From: Streptomyces blattellae
GTDB lineage: Bacteria; Actinomycetota; Actinomycetes; Streptomycetales; Streptomycetaceae
NCBI RefSeq assembly: GCF_009709555.1
Contig: NZ_WJBG01000145.1
Coordinates: 1 to 35,681, forward strand
Direction of reading: 5' to 3'
Length of the DNA: 35,681 bases
Positions within the stretch are counted from its first letter, which is position 1. Each line of letters begins with the position of its first letter. Below are positions 7,773 through 15,504 of the stretch, piece by piece. The notes below the pieces were generated by a model, which was not told where the DNA came from, made no database searches, and saw only the letters and a program-made list of their open reading frames with translations. The translations under genes were made by a program, and so were the position numbers.

Positions 7773-8135
7773 ATGGCGGGTGGGCGGAATCACGAAAACT
7801 CCATGTGCAAACGGGTGGATGGCGGCATCACCCGTGTCTTCCAGCTGCTCGGCAAGCGCTGGACCGGTCCGATCGTGTCCGTGCTGGTGGAGCAGCCCAC
7901 CCACTTCGCCGATCTGCGCCGGGCCGTCCCCGGGATCAGCGAGCGCATGCTCTCCGACCGCCTCACCGAACTCGGTGCTGCGGGACTCCTGGTGCGCGAG
8001 GTCGACGAGGGGCCGCCGCTGCGGGTGTCGTACCGGCTGACCGAGGCGGGAGCGGCGCTGGGGCCCGCCCTCCGGGGACTCGGGGAGTGGGCGGAGAAGT
8101 ATCTACCGGAGGGTGAGCTGGGCGGCGGCTGTTAG
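7773..8135 (+). CDS. HxlR/DUF24-family regulator with a single N-terminal cysteine (YodB-like)
   Basis: A 120-residue winged-helix regulator. The HxlR signature is clear: CKRVDGGITRVFQLLGKRW, then THFADLRRAVPGISERMLSDRLTELGAAGLL and a wing RVSYRLTEAG. Cys12 matches the position of the redox-active cysteine used by Bacillus YodB to sense quinones and diamide and control azoreductase genes; that sensing role is inferred from the cysteine and the divergent azoR. It starts at ATG 7773, with TACCCT (7761-7766) six bases upstream, so it is probably leaderless. The C-terminal few residues (GELGGGC) add a second cysteine. Confidence 0.88.
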   Translation: MAGGRNHENSMCKRVDGGITRVFQLLGKRWTGPIVSVLVEQPTHFADLRRAVPGISERMLSDRLTELGAAGLLVREVDEGPPLRVSYRLTEAGAALGPALRGLGEWAEKYLPEGELGGGC

Positions 8136-8178
8136 CCCAGGCGCGGGTGGCGGGTTTTTCACAGGTGGGTTCGCCTGG

Positions 8179-8205
8179 TTTTCCACAGGTGTGGGGTTGT
8201 CCACA
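8179..8205 (+). promoter_or_regulatory. Pair of DnaA-box sequences
   Basis: TTTTCCACA (8179-8187) and the perfect Streptomyces DnaA box TTGTCCACA (8197-8205) lie 18 bp apart in the same orientation in the gap before the DUF2252 gene. Binding by DnaA is inferred from sequence only. Confidence 0.5.
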
Positions 8206-8283
8206 GGGTCGGACGCGTTCTGGCTGCTGGTTGTACCGTCGGCACGAGTTGATGTTCGTGCGCGTGCGGGGGAGGCGGTCGTT

Positions 8284-9738
8284 GTGACCCAGGTGGATGC
8301 GGGTTCGGCTGAGGCGGTCCAGGGGGCTGCCGTGGATGCCGGGGCGGTACGCCGGCTGCCGGGCGTGCCGGGTTTTGCCGAGTCGTCCGCCGCGGGCGCG
8401 CAGTCGCCGAAGGAAGAGGGCAAGGCCCTGCGCGGGCTGGTTCCGCGGAGCACGCACGCCGCACTCGATCTGGACGGCTCCCGCCCCGACGCGGTGAGCG
8501 CGGTCGAGGAGTCCAGCCGTGGTCGGCTTCCCGAACTCACACCGCTGCGGATCGGCCGCATGGCGGCGACCCCCTTCTCCTTCCTGCGCGGCTCGGCGGG
8601 CCTGATGGCCTACGACCTGGCGCGCACCCCCATGACCCGGATTCGTGCCCAGATCTGCGGCGACGCCCACGCGGCCAACTTCGGGCTCTACGGCGACGCA
8701 CGCGGCCGCCTGGTCATCGATCTGAACGACTTCGACGAAACGCTCCACGGCCCCTGGGAGTGGGACCTCAAGCGGCTCGCCGCCTCGCTGGTGCTCTCGG
8801 CCCGGGAGGCCGGCGCCGACGAGGACACCTGCCGCAAAGCGGCGCACGACACCGTGGGCGCCTACCGCCGCACCATGCGGCTGCTGGCCAAGCTGCCGGT
8901 CCTGGACGCGTGGAACGCCATCGCGGACGAGGAACTCGTCTCCCACACCGACGCCCATGACCTGCTCGGCACGCTGGAGCGGGTCGCCGAGAAGGCACGG
9001 GCCAACACCAGCGGGCGCTTCGCGGAGAAGTCGACGGTGCCGACCGAGGACGGCGGGCGACGCTTCGTCGACGCGCCTCCGGTGCTGCGGCAGGTGCCGG
9101 ACGCGGAGGCGGTGGCCGTGGCGGCGTCCCTGGAGGAGTATCTGGCGACGCTTTCGGAGGACCGCCTCCCCCTCCTGGCCCGACACGCGGTGCACGACGT
9201 GGCCTTCCGCGTGGTCGGCACGGGCAGCGTGGGCACCCGGTCCTACGTCGTGCTGCTGCTGGACCACCGAGGCGAGCCGCTGGTGCTGCAGGTGAAGGAG
9301 GCCAGATCCTCGGCGCTGGTTCCGCACCTGGTGACGGCGGGGTTCGAGGCGCCGGAGGTGGACCACGAGGGCCGCCGTGTGGTGCTGGGCCAGAAGCGGA
9401 TGCAGGTCGTCAGCGACATCCTGCTGGGCTGGACGACGGTCGACGGCCGCCCCTTCCAGGTACGCCAGTTCCGCAACCGCAAGGGCAGCGTCGACCCCAC
9501 CGCCCTCTCCACCGACCAGATAGACGACTACGCCCGTATGACCGGCGCCCTCCTGGCCCGCGCCCACTCCCACAGCGCCGACCCTCGCCTCATCTCCGGC
9601 TACTGCGGTAAGAACGAGGAACTGGACGAGGCGATGGCGACCTTCGCGGTGGCCTACGCCGACCGTACGGAGGCTGATCACGCGGAGCTGGTGGCGGCCG
9701 TGCGGGCGGGGAGGGTCGCGGCGGAGGCGGGGGTGTGA
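8284..9738 (+). CDS. DUF2252 family protein, kinase-like motifs
   Basis: A 484-residue DUF2252 protein (COG4320 type) of unknown substrate. The core is conserved: RIGRMAATPFSFLRGSAGLM, then ICGDAHAANFGLYGDARGRL followed by VIDLNDFDET and WEWDLKRLAASL. The GDAHAANF and DLNDFDE pair resembles the catalytic HGDxxxxN and metal-binding D motifs of aminoglycoside-phosphotransferase-like kinases, so a small-molecule kinase function is plausible but unproven. The frame is open from 8113, but the GTG at 8284 follows a GGGGGAGG site and excludes the DnaA-box region, so I take that start. It stands alone, with a gap of nearly 190 bp to the next gene. Confidence 0.85.
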   Translation: MTQVDAGSAEAVQGAAVDAGAVRRLPGVPGFAESSAAGAQSPKEEGKALRGLVPRSTHAALDLDGSRPDAVSAVEESSRGRLPELTPLRIGRMAATPFSFLRGSAGLMAYDLARTPMTRIRAQICGDAHAANFGLYGDARGRLVIDLNDFDETLHGPWEWDLKRLAASLVLSAREAGADEDTCRKAAHDTVGAYRRTMRLLAKLPVLDAWNAIADEELVSHTDAHDLLGTLERVAEKARANTSGRFAEKSTVPTEDGGRRFVDAPPVLRQVPDAEAVAVAASLEEYLATLSEDRLPLLARHAVHDVAFRVVGTGSVGTRSYVVLLLDHRGEPLVLQVKEARSSALVPHLVTAGFEAPEVDHEGRRVVLGQKRMQVVSDILLGWTTVDGRPFQVRQFRNRKGSVDPTALSTDQIDDYARMTGALLARAHSHSADPRLISGYCGKNEELDEAMATFAVAYADRTEADHAELVAAVRAGRVAAEAGV

Positions 9739-9923
9739 GACGGGCGTGTGAAGCGGGCGTGTGAGGCGGGGGCGCTTGGCTTTGGGCGCGTGTTGCTGGG
9801 TGCGTGTTGCCCGGCTTGGCCATCGGTGGCGTTCGCCGTGCCGTCGGCCGCTGCTGCGGGGCCGTGGACCGTGCGGGCGGTGACGCCGTCGGGGGCGGTC
9901 GAGCCGTGGCCTACGCTGGTCGC

Positions 9924-10847
9924 GTGACGAGGTCGGAAGCTGAGTCGGAAGCGGAGCAGGGTGGCGTCGCCGGAGAGGCGGAGGTGACGCCGGAGGACGG
10001 TGCGCCGCTGTCCGCGGCCGAGGACGGTGCGCCCGGGCCCGAAGATGCCGGCGCCCCGTCCGAAGACGCCGCGCCCCGGCCCGAGGAGCGGCTGGAACGG
10101 GCGGTGCGGGCCGCTGAACAGGCCCTCATCGAGTACGAGATCGCGGTGGAGACCTTCCGGGTGGAGGTCGAGAACTTCTCGCGGCTGCACCACCAGAAAC
10201 TCGGCCCGATGTACGCCCGGCTCGATGAGCTGGACGCGCAGATCGCCGAGGCCGTGGCCGCCCGCACCGGCGACCCCGAGGACGTGCGCAAGGCGGACGA
10301 GGCACGAGCGCGCGTCATGCCGATGCCGGGCGTCGAGGAGCTGTTCCACGGCTGGATGGACGGGGAGGGACTGTTTCCGGAGGCCGCCGCGATGCTCACC
10401 GAGCAGCCGGTTCGCCCCCCGCAGCGGGTGCGCCCCAGCGACGAGGCCCGCAAGCTCTACCGCGAGCTGGCCCGCAAGGCCCACCCCGACCTGGCGCAGG
10501 AGGAGGGCGAGCGCAAACGGCGTGAGGAGTTCATCACGCGGGTCAACGCCGCCTACGGGCGTGGCGATGAGGCGCTGCTGCGGGAGCTGTCCGCGGAGTG
10601 GGCCGCAGGACCGGCCCCCGAGGAGCGGCACCCCAGCCCCGCCGAGGAGCTCTACGCCCGTCTCGAATGGCTCGCCCAGCGCAAGGAACTGATCGCCGTC
10701 GTGGCCCGGGAACTGGAGGAGAGCGCGATCGGCGCGATGCTCCGGCTGGCCCCGGACGACCCCGACCGCCTCCTGGAGGAGGTCGCCGAGCAGTTGCTGG
10801 CCCAGGTCGCCGAGCGTGAGGCCAAGCTGGCGGAGCTGCTGAGGTAG
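9924..10847 (+). CDS. J-domain-like hypothetical protein
   Basis: A 307-residue cytoplasmic protein. Residues 1-55 are acidic and repetitive (EDGAP repeats); 56-130 are helical coiled coil; 172-215 resemble a J domain, with helix II EARKLYRELARKA, the HPD triad at 187-189 and a following helix RREEFITRVNAAYG. The C-terminal 80 residues are helical. The HPD suggests it may stimulate an Hsp70 (DnaK), but the glycine-rich and zinc domains of DnaJ are absent. TACGCT (9912-9917) lies six bases before the GTG at 9924 and no Shine-Dalgarno is present, so I take this as a leaderless start over the longer open frame from 9804. Confidence 0.78.
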   Translation: MTRSEAESEAEQGGVAGEAEVTPEDGAPLSAAEDGAPGPEDAGAPSEDAAPRPEERLERAVRAAEQALIEYEIAVETFRVEVENFSRLHHQKLGPMYARLDELDAQIAEAVAARTGDPEDVRKADEARARVMPMPGVEELFHGWMDGEGLFPEAAAMLTEQPVRPPQRVRPSDEARKLYRELARKAHPDLAQEEGERKRREEFITRVNAAYGRGDEALLRELSAEWAAGPAPEERHPSPAEELYARLEWLAQRKELIAVVARELEESAIGAMLRLAPDDPDRLLEEVAEQLLAQVAEREAKLAELLR

Positions 10848-10887
10848 CGCCGTCGGGCCGTGCGGACGGTCCGGTAGCGTCGGGGGC

Positions 10888-11235
10888 ATGAGTTTCGGAG
10901 CTGGTGTGCCCACGGTCGAGGTCGCGGACCTCAAGGACGGCGACTTCTTGCTGGACGTCCGCGAGGACGACGAGTGGCAGGCGGGTCATGCCGAAGGGGC
11001 ACTGCACGTCCCCATCAGCGAGTTCGTGGCCCGGTACGGCGAGGTGACGGAGGCGGCGCCGCAGGACGGCCGGGTCCATGTGATCTGCCGTTCCGGCGGA
11101 CGCTCGGCCCAGGTCACGATGTACCTCGTCCAGCAGGGCATCGACGCCGTGAACGTCGACGGCGGCATGGAGATGTGGGCACACGCGGGTCGGCCGGTCG
11201 TGACGGGCGAGGGGCAGCCGGGGTACGTGCTCTAG
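10888..11235 (+). CDS. Rhodanese-like sulfurtransferase
   Basis: A 115-residue single rhodanese domain. LLDVREDDEWQAGHAEGALHVP is the conserved N-terminal part, and the active-site loop is C67-RSGGRS in VHVICRSGGRSAQV, which carries the persulfide. The C-terminal GGMEMW matches the GG(M/W)xxW motif. TAGCGT (10875-10880) stands seven bases before the ATG, so the gene probably has its own leaderless promoter, 40 bp after the J-domain gene. Confidence 0.92.
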   Translation: MSFGAGVPTVEVADLKDGDFLLDVREDDEWQAGHAEGALHVPISEFVARYGEVTEAAPQDGRVHVICRSGGRSAQVTMYLVQQGIDAVNVDGGMEMWAHAGRPVVTGEGQPGYVL

Positions 11236-11391
11236 GGCCGGTCCAGGGCAGCCCGGGTACGTCCTCCAGGTCCGGGCCGGGCCGGTCCGCGGGAAGGGGC
11301 GCCCTGGGGCTCCGCGAATCGGGTGGGACGGCCCCTCGCCGCAGGTGAATCGGGCCCGCTCGGCGGCCGTGCGGGGTCGGCGGCCGGCGGG

Positions 11392-12525
11392 TCAGCCCAG
11401 TGGATGGGCGGCCAGTAGATCGCCCAGCACCTCCTCATGTGCCGCCGCCGGGCCGAGCGACAGCTCCAGGTACTTGGCCCAGGCGTGATACCGGTGCAGC
11501 GGATAGTCGGTGTCGGCGCCGAATCCGCCGTGCAGATGCTGCGCCGTCTGCACGATGCGCCGCACGCCGTCCCCCGCCCAGATCTTCGCGACGGCCACGT
11601 CTCCGGCGGCAGGCAGCGCCCCTGACGCCCCCGACGCGATCCGCCATGCGGCCTGCCACAGCGTGGCCTCCATCGCACGCAGGTCGATGTAGCGGTCGGC
11701 GGCCTGCACGGCGACCGCCTGGAAGGTGGCCACCGGGAACCCGAACTGCTCCCGCTGCCCGGTGTATTCACTGGTCATCCGCAGTACCTGCGAGCCGAGC
11801 CCGAGGGCCAGCGCGCAGGTCCCGGTGGCCAGCAGATCCCGCAGCCACTCCCAGGCGCCGTCGGCGTCGATCACGTCGCGGGCCGCGATCAGGGCGGAGT
11901 CCAGGCGTAGTTCGGCCAGCCGCTCCCCGTTCGTGGAGAACTGCTCGGCGAGCACCACCCCTTCGTGGACCCGGGGAACCAGCGCGAGGACGGTCCGGTC
12001 GGCGTCCGTCCGGGCCGGTACGACGACGAAGTCCGCGTTGTACGCCCAGGGCACCGCCGTCTGTACCCCGTCCAGCGTCCAGTGGCCGCCCTCCTGGCGT
12101 GCGGCGACGGCGAGTTCGGCCGGGTCGTGCCCGGTGCGGCCGGCGGCGGCGACGGTCAGGACCACCTCGCCCCGCCCCGCCCGTGCCAGCAGCTCTGACC
12201 GCAACTCCTCGCCGCCATACGCCTGTACGGCCGCCGCGGCCGCGCAGCTCTCCAGCAACGGCACCCGCGCCAGCACCTTCGCCGACTCCCGCAGGACGAG
12301 GCACAGCGCCACGGAGTCGAGGCCGGCCCCGCCGTACTCCGGGGCGAGGAGCAGGCTCAGCAGATCCGCGTCGGCGAGTCTGGCCCACAGCTCCCGGTCG
12401 AAGTCGTCGGCCACGGCGCCCAGGGTGAGCGCCGGGCTCGGCACGGCATCCGGCGCGACCCCGCCGAACACCCCCCGCGCCGCCTCAGCCGCCGCCTGCT
12501 GCTCCTCGGTGAAGGTGAAGTCCAC
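11392..12525 (-). CDS. Acyl-CoA dehydrogenase family protein (FadE-like)
   Basis: A 377-residue flavoprotein of the acyl-CoA dehydrogenase fold, which would introduce an alpha-beta double bond into an acyl-CoA. The N-terminal helical domain is MDFTFTEEQQAAAEAARG with PEYGGAGLDSVAL; the C-terminal domain has QREQFGFPVATFQAV and QTAQHLHGGFGADTDYPLHRY. I do not see the EGT-type segment that carries the catalytic glutamate in medium-chain enzymes, so it may resemble the degenerate subunits of heteromeric sterol FadE enzymes, or place its base elsewhere. It starts at GTG 12525 after GGAGGG. The KstR-like palindrome 47 bp upstream supports a role in steroid or related acyl-CoA breakdown; this is inference. 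Confidence 0.85.
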   Translation of the reverse strand: MDFTFTEEQQAAAEAARGVFGGVAPDAVPSPALTLGAVADDFDRELWARLADADLLSLLLAPEYGGAGLDSVALCLVLRESAKVLARVPLLESCAAAAAVQAYGGEELRSELLARAGRGEVVLTVAAAGRTGHDPAELAVAARQEGGHWTLDGVQTAVPWAYNADFVVVPARTDADRTVLALVPRVHEGVVLAEQFSTNGERLAELRLDSALIAARDVIDADGAWEWLRDLLATGTCALALGLGSQVLRMTSEYTGQREQFGFPVATFQAVAVQAADRYIDLRAMEATLWQAAWRIASGASGALPAAGDVAVAKIWAGDGVRRIVQTAQHLHGGFGADTDYPLHRYHAWAKYLELSLGPAAAHEEVLGDLLAAHPLG

Positions 12526-12571
12526 GGTCCCTGTCCCTCCGGCGGTCCGCTGATCTGACGGAGCGTCAAGA

Positions 12572-12585
12572 TAGAACAGGTTCTA
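12572..12585. promoter_or_regulatory. KstR-like operator before the acyl-CoA dehydrogenase gene
   Basis: TAGAACAGGTTCTA is a perfect 6+2+6 palindrome. It satisfies the published KstR consensus TNNAACNNGTTNNA of actinobacterial sterol catabolism regulators. It lies 47-60 bp upstream of the GTG start on the minus strand, where a repressor would block the promoter. Confidence 0.65.
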
Positions 12586-12608
12586 GAAGAAGGGAACGGT
12601 CGGGCACC

Positions 12609-12705
12609 GCCCGTGAAGAGGCGGTCGGGCGGTGCCCGTGAAGGCGGGGGCTGGCGCTGCCCGTGAAGGCGGGGGCTGGCGCTGCCCGTGAAGGGGGCTG
12701 GCGGT
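12609..12705. repeat. 25-bp tandem repeat
   Basis: Three full 25-bp units (12609-12633, 12634-12658, 12659-12683) and one 22-base partial unit (12684-12705), each beginning GCCCGTGAAG. The second and third are identical; the first has diverged in its second half. The unit is not in a supported gene. Confidence 0.85.
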
Positions 12706-12748
12706 GCTGGGTGACGTCCTCGCCGAAGGAACGGCGGGCGCACCCTGA

Positions 12749-12860
12749 AGGGGCGCGGGGCTGTACTGAATATGCGGCTCCGCCGCGGTGGGGTCCCTCC
12801 CCACCCGAGCGAAGCCGAGAGCGGGGGAGAGACCAGCCACGACGGCGCCGCAGACGGCCG
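12749..12860. repeat. Dispersed intergenic repeat, copy A
   Basis: Begins AGGGGCGCGGGGCTGT (12749-12764), continues with TGCGGCTCCGCCGCGG and reaches GACCAGCCACGACGG near 12831-12845. The same first block and a similar GACCAGCCAC block recur at 19502-19556. I recognise it as a GC-rich repeat common between Streptomyces genes; its role is not known to me. Confidence 0.7.
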
Positions 12861-12915
12861 ACGGCACATCGCGGCCCCGCGGCGGAGCCGCACATCGACG
12901 CAGCCGGCGGAGCGC

Positions 12916-13992
12916 TTAGCGGTCGAAGTCCAGCTCCACCTTCTCCGTCACCGGATGCGACTGGCACGCCAGCACATACCCCGCCTCCGTCTCTTCCGGC
13001 TCCAGCGCGAAGTTGCGGTCCATCCGGACCTCGCCGGAGGCCAGGAAGGCCCGGCACGTCCCGCACACCCCGCCCTTGCAGGCGTAGGGCGCGTCGGGCC
13101 GGTTGCGCAGGACCGTCTCCAGCAGGGACTCGCCGTCCTGGACGGGCCAGGTGCCGCCGCGGCCGTCGAGCCGTGCGGTCACGGTGCTGTGCGCGGGGGC
13201 CGGTACCGCGGTCGCGAGTGCGGTCAGGGGATCCACATGGAAGATCTCCTCGTGGATACGGGTCCGCGCCACTCCGAGCCCGCGCAGGGCCCGCTCGGCG
13301 CCCTGCACCAGCCCGAACGGCCCGCACAGGAACCAGCCCGCCACCTCCTCCACCGGCAGCAGCGCCGGCAGCAGCCCGGTGAGCCGGTCCCGGTCGAGCC
13401 GCCCGGACGGCAGCCCCGCCTGCTGCTCCTCCCGGGAGAGCACCGTGACCAGCTGCAGCCGCTCGGGGTAGCGGTCCTTCAGGTCGGCGACCTCCTCCAG
13501 GAACATCGTCGAGGCGGACGTACGGTCGCTGCGGACCAGACAGAACCGGGCCCCGGGCTCACGCGCCAGCAGCGTCGAGGCGATCGACAGCACCGGGGTG
13601 ATGCCACTGCCGCCGACGATCGCGGCATACCGGCCGGGCGCGGGTTCCAGTGTGAAACGGCCGGCCGGGGTCATCACCTCCAGCTCGTCACCGACATTGA
13701 TCTCCTTCAGCGCGTACGTCGAGAAGGCCCCGCCCTCCACCAGCCGCACCCCGACCCGCAGGGTCCGCGGGCCCTCGGGGCCGGGCGCCGGGGAGCAGAT
13801 CGAGTAGGTGCGCCGTATCTCTGTGCCGTCTCCGTCAGGCCGATCAGCGACCTTGCGGCGCAGCGCGAGGTGCTGGCCCGGGGTGTGCCGGTACTCCTCC
13901 CGCAGTTCCGGGGGCACGGTGAGGGTGAGGGCCACGGAGTCGTCGGTGAGCCGGTCGACCGCGGCCACCGGGAGCGTGTGGAAGCGGGCCAT
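12916..13992 (-). CDS. paaE: Phenylacetyl-CoA 1,2-epoxidase reductase subunit PaaE
   Basis: A 358-residue reductase that passes electrons from NADPH through FAD and a [2Fe-2S] cluster to the diiron centre of PaaA. N-terminal ferredoxin-reductase part: RRTYSICSP binds FAD, GGSGITPVLSIASTLL binds the pyridine nucleotide and FLCGPFGLV follows. C-terminal plant-type ferredoxin: cluster cysteines in YACKGGVCGTC and in the late YVLACQS. The ATG at 13992 shares its A with the stop of paaD (TGATG), so it is coupled to the operon; the open frame upstream of it is not used. Last gene of paaABCDE. Confidence 0.95.
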   Translation of the reverse strand: MARFHTLPVAAVDRLTDDSVALTLTVPPELREEYRHTPGQHLALRRKVADRPDGDGTEIRRTYSICSPAPGPEGPRTLRVGVRLVEGGAFSTYALKEINVGDELEVMTPAGRFTLEPAPGRYAAIVGGSGITPVLSIASTLLAREPGARFCLVRSDRTSASTMFLEEVADLKDRYPERLQLVTVLSREEQQAGLPSGRLDRDRLTGLLPALLPVEEVAGWFLCGPFGLVQGAERALRGLGVARTRIHEEIFHVDPLTALATAVPAPAHSTVTARLDGRGGTWPVQDGESLLETVLRNRPDAPYACKGGVCGTCRAFLASGEVRMDRNFALEPEETEAGYVLACQSHPVTEKVELDFDR

Positions 13993-14507
13993 CACAACTC
14001 CTTGAAGTGGTCGAACGGTTCGCGGCAGGACAGGCACCGCCGCAGCGCCTTGCAGGCCGTGGAGGAGAACCGGCTGAGCAGCTCGGTGTCCGCCGATCCG
14101 CAGTGCGGGCAGCGGACGGGGTCCGTGGTCCGGGTCGGGCCCAGCTCGATCAGCAGGGGTTCGCAGGCATCCCGCGCCCGCGGCGGAGCGATACCGAACT
14201 CCCGCAGTTTGCGGCGTCCTTCGGCCGAGATGTCGTCCGTCGACCAGGCGGGCGAGAGCACCGTACGGACCGACACCTGCCGTATGCCGTGCTTGTGCAG
14301 CGCACGCTCTATGTCCAGGGACATCGCCTCGATCGCCGGGCAGCCGGTGTACGTCGGGGTCAGCTCGACCTCGACCGAGTCCTCGGCGCGGACGTGCACC
14401 GCGCGCAGGACGCCCAGCTCGTGGAGGGTGAGCACGGGCAGTTCGGGGTCGGGCACCGCACCGGCGACTTCGAGGAGTTCCGCCTCCAGGGCGGTGAGGG
14501 TCACCAT
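13992..14507 (-). CDS. paaD: PaaD, DUF59/MIP18-type maturation protein
   Basis: A 171-residue protein needed for active phenylacetyl-CoA epoxidase, thought to help iron-sulfur assembly. Residues 5-85 are the DUF59 domain with ELPVLTLHELGVLRAV and the cysteine-containing TGCPAIEAM. The C-terminus has a zinc-ribbon-like pair of cysteine motifs, CPHCG and CLSC, ending EPFDHFKEL, as in PaaD. Its start at 14507 overlaps the paaC stop by 7 bp, and its stop touches the paaE start. Confidence 0.94.
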   Translation of the reverse strand: MVTLTALEAELLEVAGAVPDPELPVLTLHELGVLRAVHVRAEDSVEVELTPTYTGCPAIEAMSLDIERALHKHGIRQVSVRTVLSPAWSTDDISAEGRRKLREFGIAPPRARDACEPLLIELGPTRTTDPVRCPHCGSADTELLSRFSSTACKALRRCLSCREPFDHFKEL

Positions 14508-15220
14508 GACGCCCCCGGGTGGCTGCGGTGCAGATGCTGCATCTCGGCGAGCATCCGCCCGAAGGGCTCGGTGTGCACGCCCTGCCGTCCCGCGCCGGCG
14601 GTCCACGCACCGGACCGCGGCCCTTCGGGAACGGTCAGGGTGGCCCGGCTCAGAACGCCTGTCACGGACTCCAGCCAGACCGTCTCCAGCGCCCGTGCGT
14701 CCACGTCCAGGCCCTCTACCGGCCGGAACATCTCGCCGGTAAACCGCCACAGCGCCTCACACGCCCGCTGCATCCGCTCATGGCTGGCGTCCGTGCCGTC
14801 ACCGAGCCGCAGGGTCCACTGCTCGGCGTGGTCGCGGTGGTAGGCGACCTCCTTGACGGCCTTCGCGGCGAGCGGGGCGAAGGGGCCGTCTCCGGTGGCG
14901 AGGCGGGCGTGGAGCAGGTGCTGGTAGGTGGAGAAGTACAGCTGGCGGACGACGGTGTGGGCGAAGTCGCCGTTCGGCTGCTCCACCAGCTGGAGGTTGC
15001 GGAAGGCACGCTCCTCGCGCAGATAGGCCAGTTCGTCCTCGTCGCCGGCCATCGACAGCAGCACGCGGGCCTGGCCCAGGAGGTCCAGGGCGATGTTGGC
15101 GAGGGCGACCTCCTCCTCCAGCACGGGCGCGTGGCCCGCCCACTCGCCCAGGCGGTGCGAGAGCACCAGCGCGTCGTCGCCGAGGGCGAGCGCGGCCGTG
15201 GTGGCAACGGCGACGGTCAC
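14501..15220 (-). CDS. paaC: Phenylacetyl-CoA epoxidase structural subunit PaaC
   Basis: A 239-residue ferritin-like helical protein. It pairs with PaaA but lacks a diiron centre in the family. Seen: LGDDALVLSHRLGEWAGHAP, LEEEVALANIALDLLGQAR, AYLREERAFRNLQLVEQPNG and the conserved AKAVKEVAYHRDHAEQW. The GTG start at 15220 lies in a GTGA overlap with the stop of paaB; the longer open frame reaching 15481 simply runs through paaB. Confidence 0.95.
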   Translation of the reverse strand: MTVAVATTAALALGDDALVLSHRLGEWAGHAPVLEEEVALANIALDLLGQARVLLSMAGDEDELAYLREERAFRNLQLVEQPNGDFAHTVVRQLYFSTYQHLLHARLATGDGPFAPLAAKAVKEVAYHRDHAEQWTLRLGDGTDASHERMQRACEALWRFTGEMFRPVEGLDVDARALETVWLESVTGVLSRATLTVPEGPRSGAWTAGAGRQGVHTEPFGRMLAEMQHLHRSHPGASW

Positions 15221-15504
15221 AGGTGCTTCACCCCTTCCGGGATCTCGTAGAACGTCGGGTGCCGGTACGGCTTGTCGGCGGCCGGCTCGAAGAACGGGTC
15301 CTTCTCGTCCGGCGAGGACGCCGTGATCGCGGACGACGGCACGACCCAGATCGAGACGCCCTCGCCGCGCCGGGTGTACAGATCGCGCGCGTTGCGCAGG
15401 GCCAGCTCCGCGTCCGGTGCGTGCAGGCTGCCGGCGTGGGTGTGCGAGAGGCCGCGGCGGGAGCGCACGAAGACCTCCCACAGAGGCCAGTCGGTGTTCG
15501 TCAT
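15217..15504 (-). CDS. paaB: Phenylacetyl-CoA epoxidase subunit PaaB
   Basis: A 95-residue small subunit of the PaaABCE complex. The whole chain fits the family: [52 protein letters not shown] and [16 protein letters not shown]. Its ATG overlaps the paaA stop by 4 bp (ATGA, 15501-15504) and its stop overlaps the paaC GTG. Confidence 0.95.
   Translation of the reverse strand: MTNTDWPLWEVFVRSRRGLSHTHAGSLHAPDAELALRNARDLYTRRGEGVSIWVVPSSAITASSPDEKDPFFEPAADKPYRHPTFYEIPEGVKHL

Larger units (their letters stand above)
12526..12915. other. Intergenic region between paaE and the acyl-CoA dehydrogenase gene
   Basis: About 390 bases without a supported gene. They hold the acyl-CoA dehydrogenase promoter with a KstR-like palindrome, a 25-bp tandem repeat, and a copy of a dispersed intergenic repeat, each listed separately. 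Long open frames across it on the minus strand are a product of high GC and the repeats. Confidence 0.7.

Noticed and set aside
8113..8283. Upstream start for the DUF2252 protein at 8113
   Set aside because: It overlaps the HxlR gene and the DnaA boxes; the GTG at 8284 has a strong ribosome-binding site.
7963..9681. A 572-codon open frame on the minus strand
   Set aside because: It lies antisense to the DUF2252 gene, has no domain and shows the Arg/His/Gln-rich make-up of a high-GC shadow frame.
12609..12705. CRISPR array
   Set aside because: The units are directly adjacent without unique spacers; no cas gene is present.
12566..13327. Minus-strand open frames across the 25-bp repeats, read as a repeat protein
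   Set aside because: They are out of frame with paaE, contain no start with a ribosome-binding site and arise from the repeat composition.
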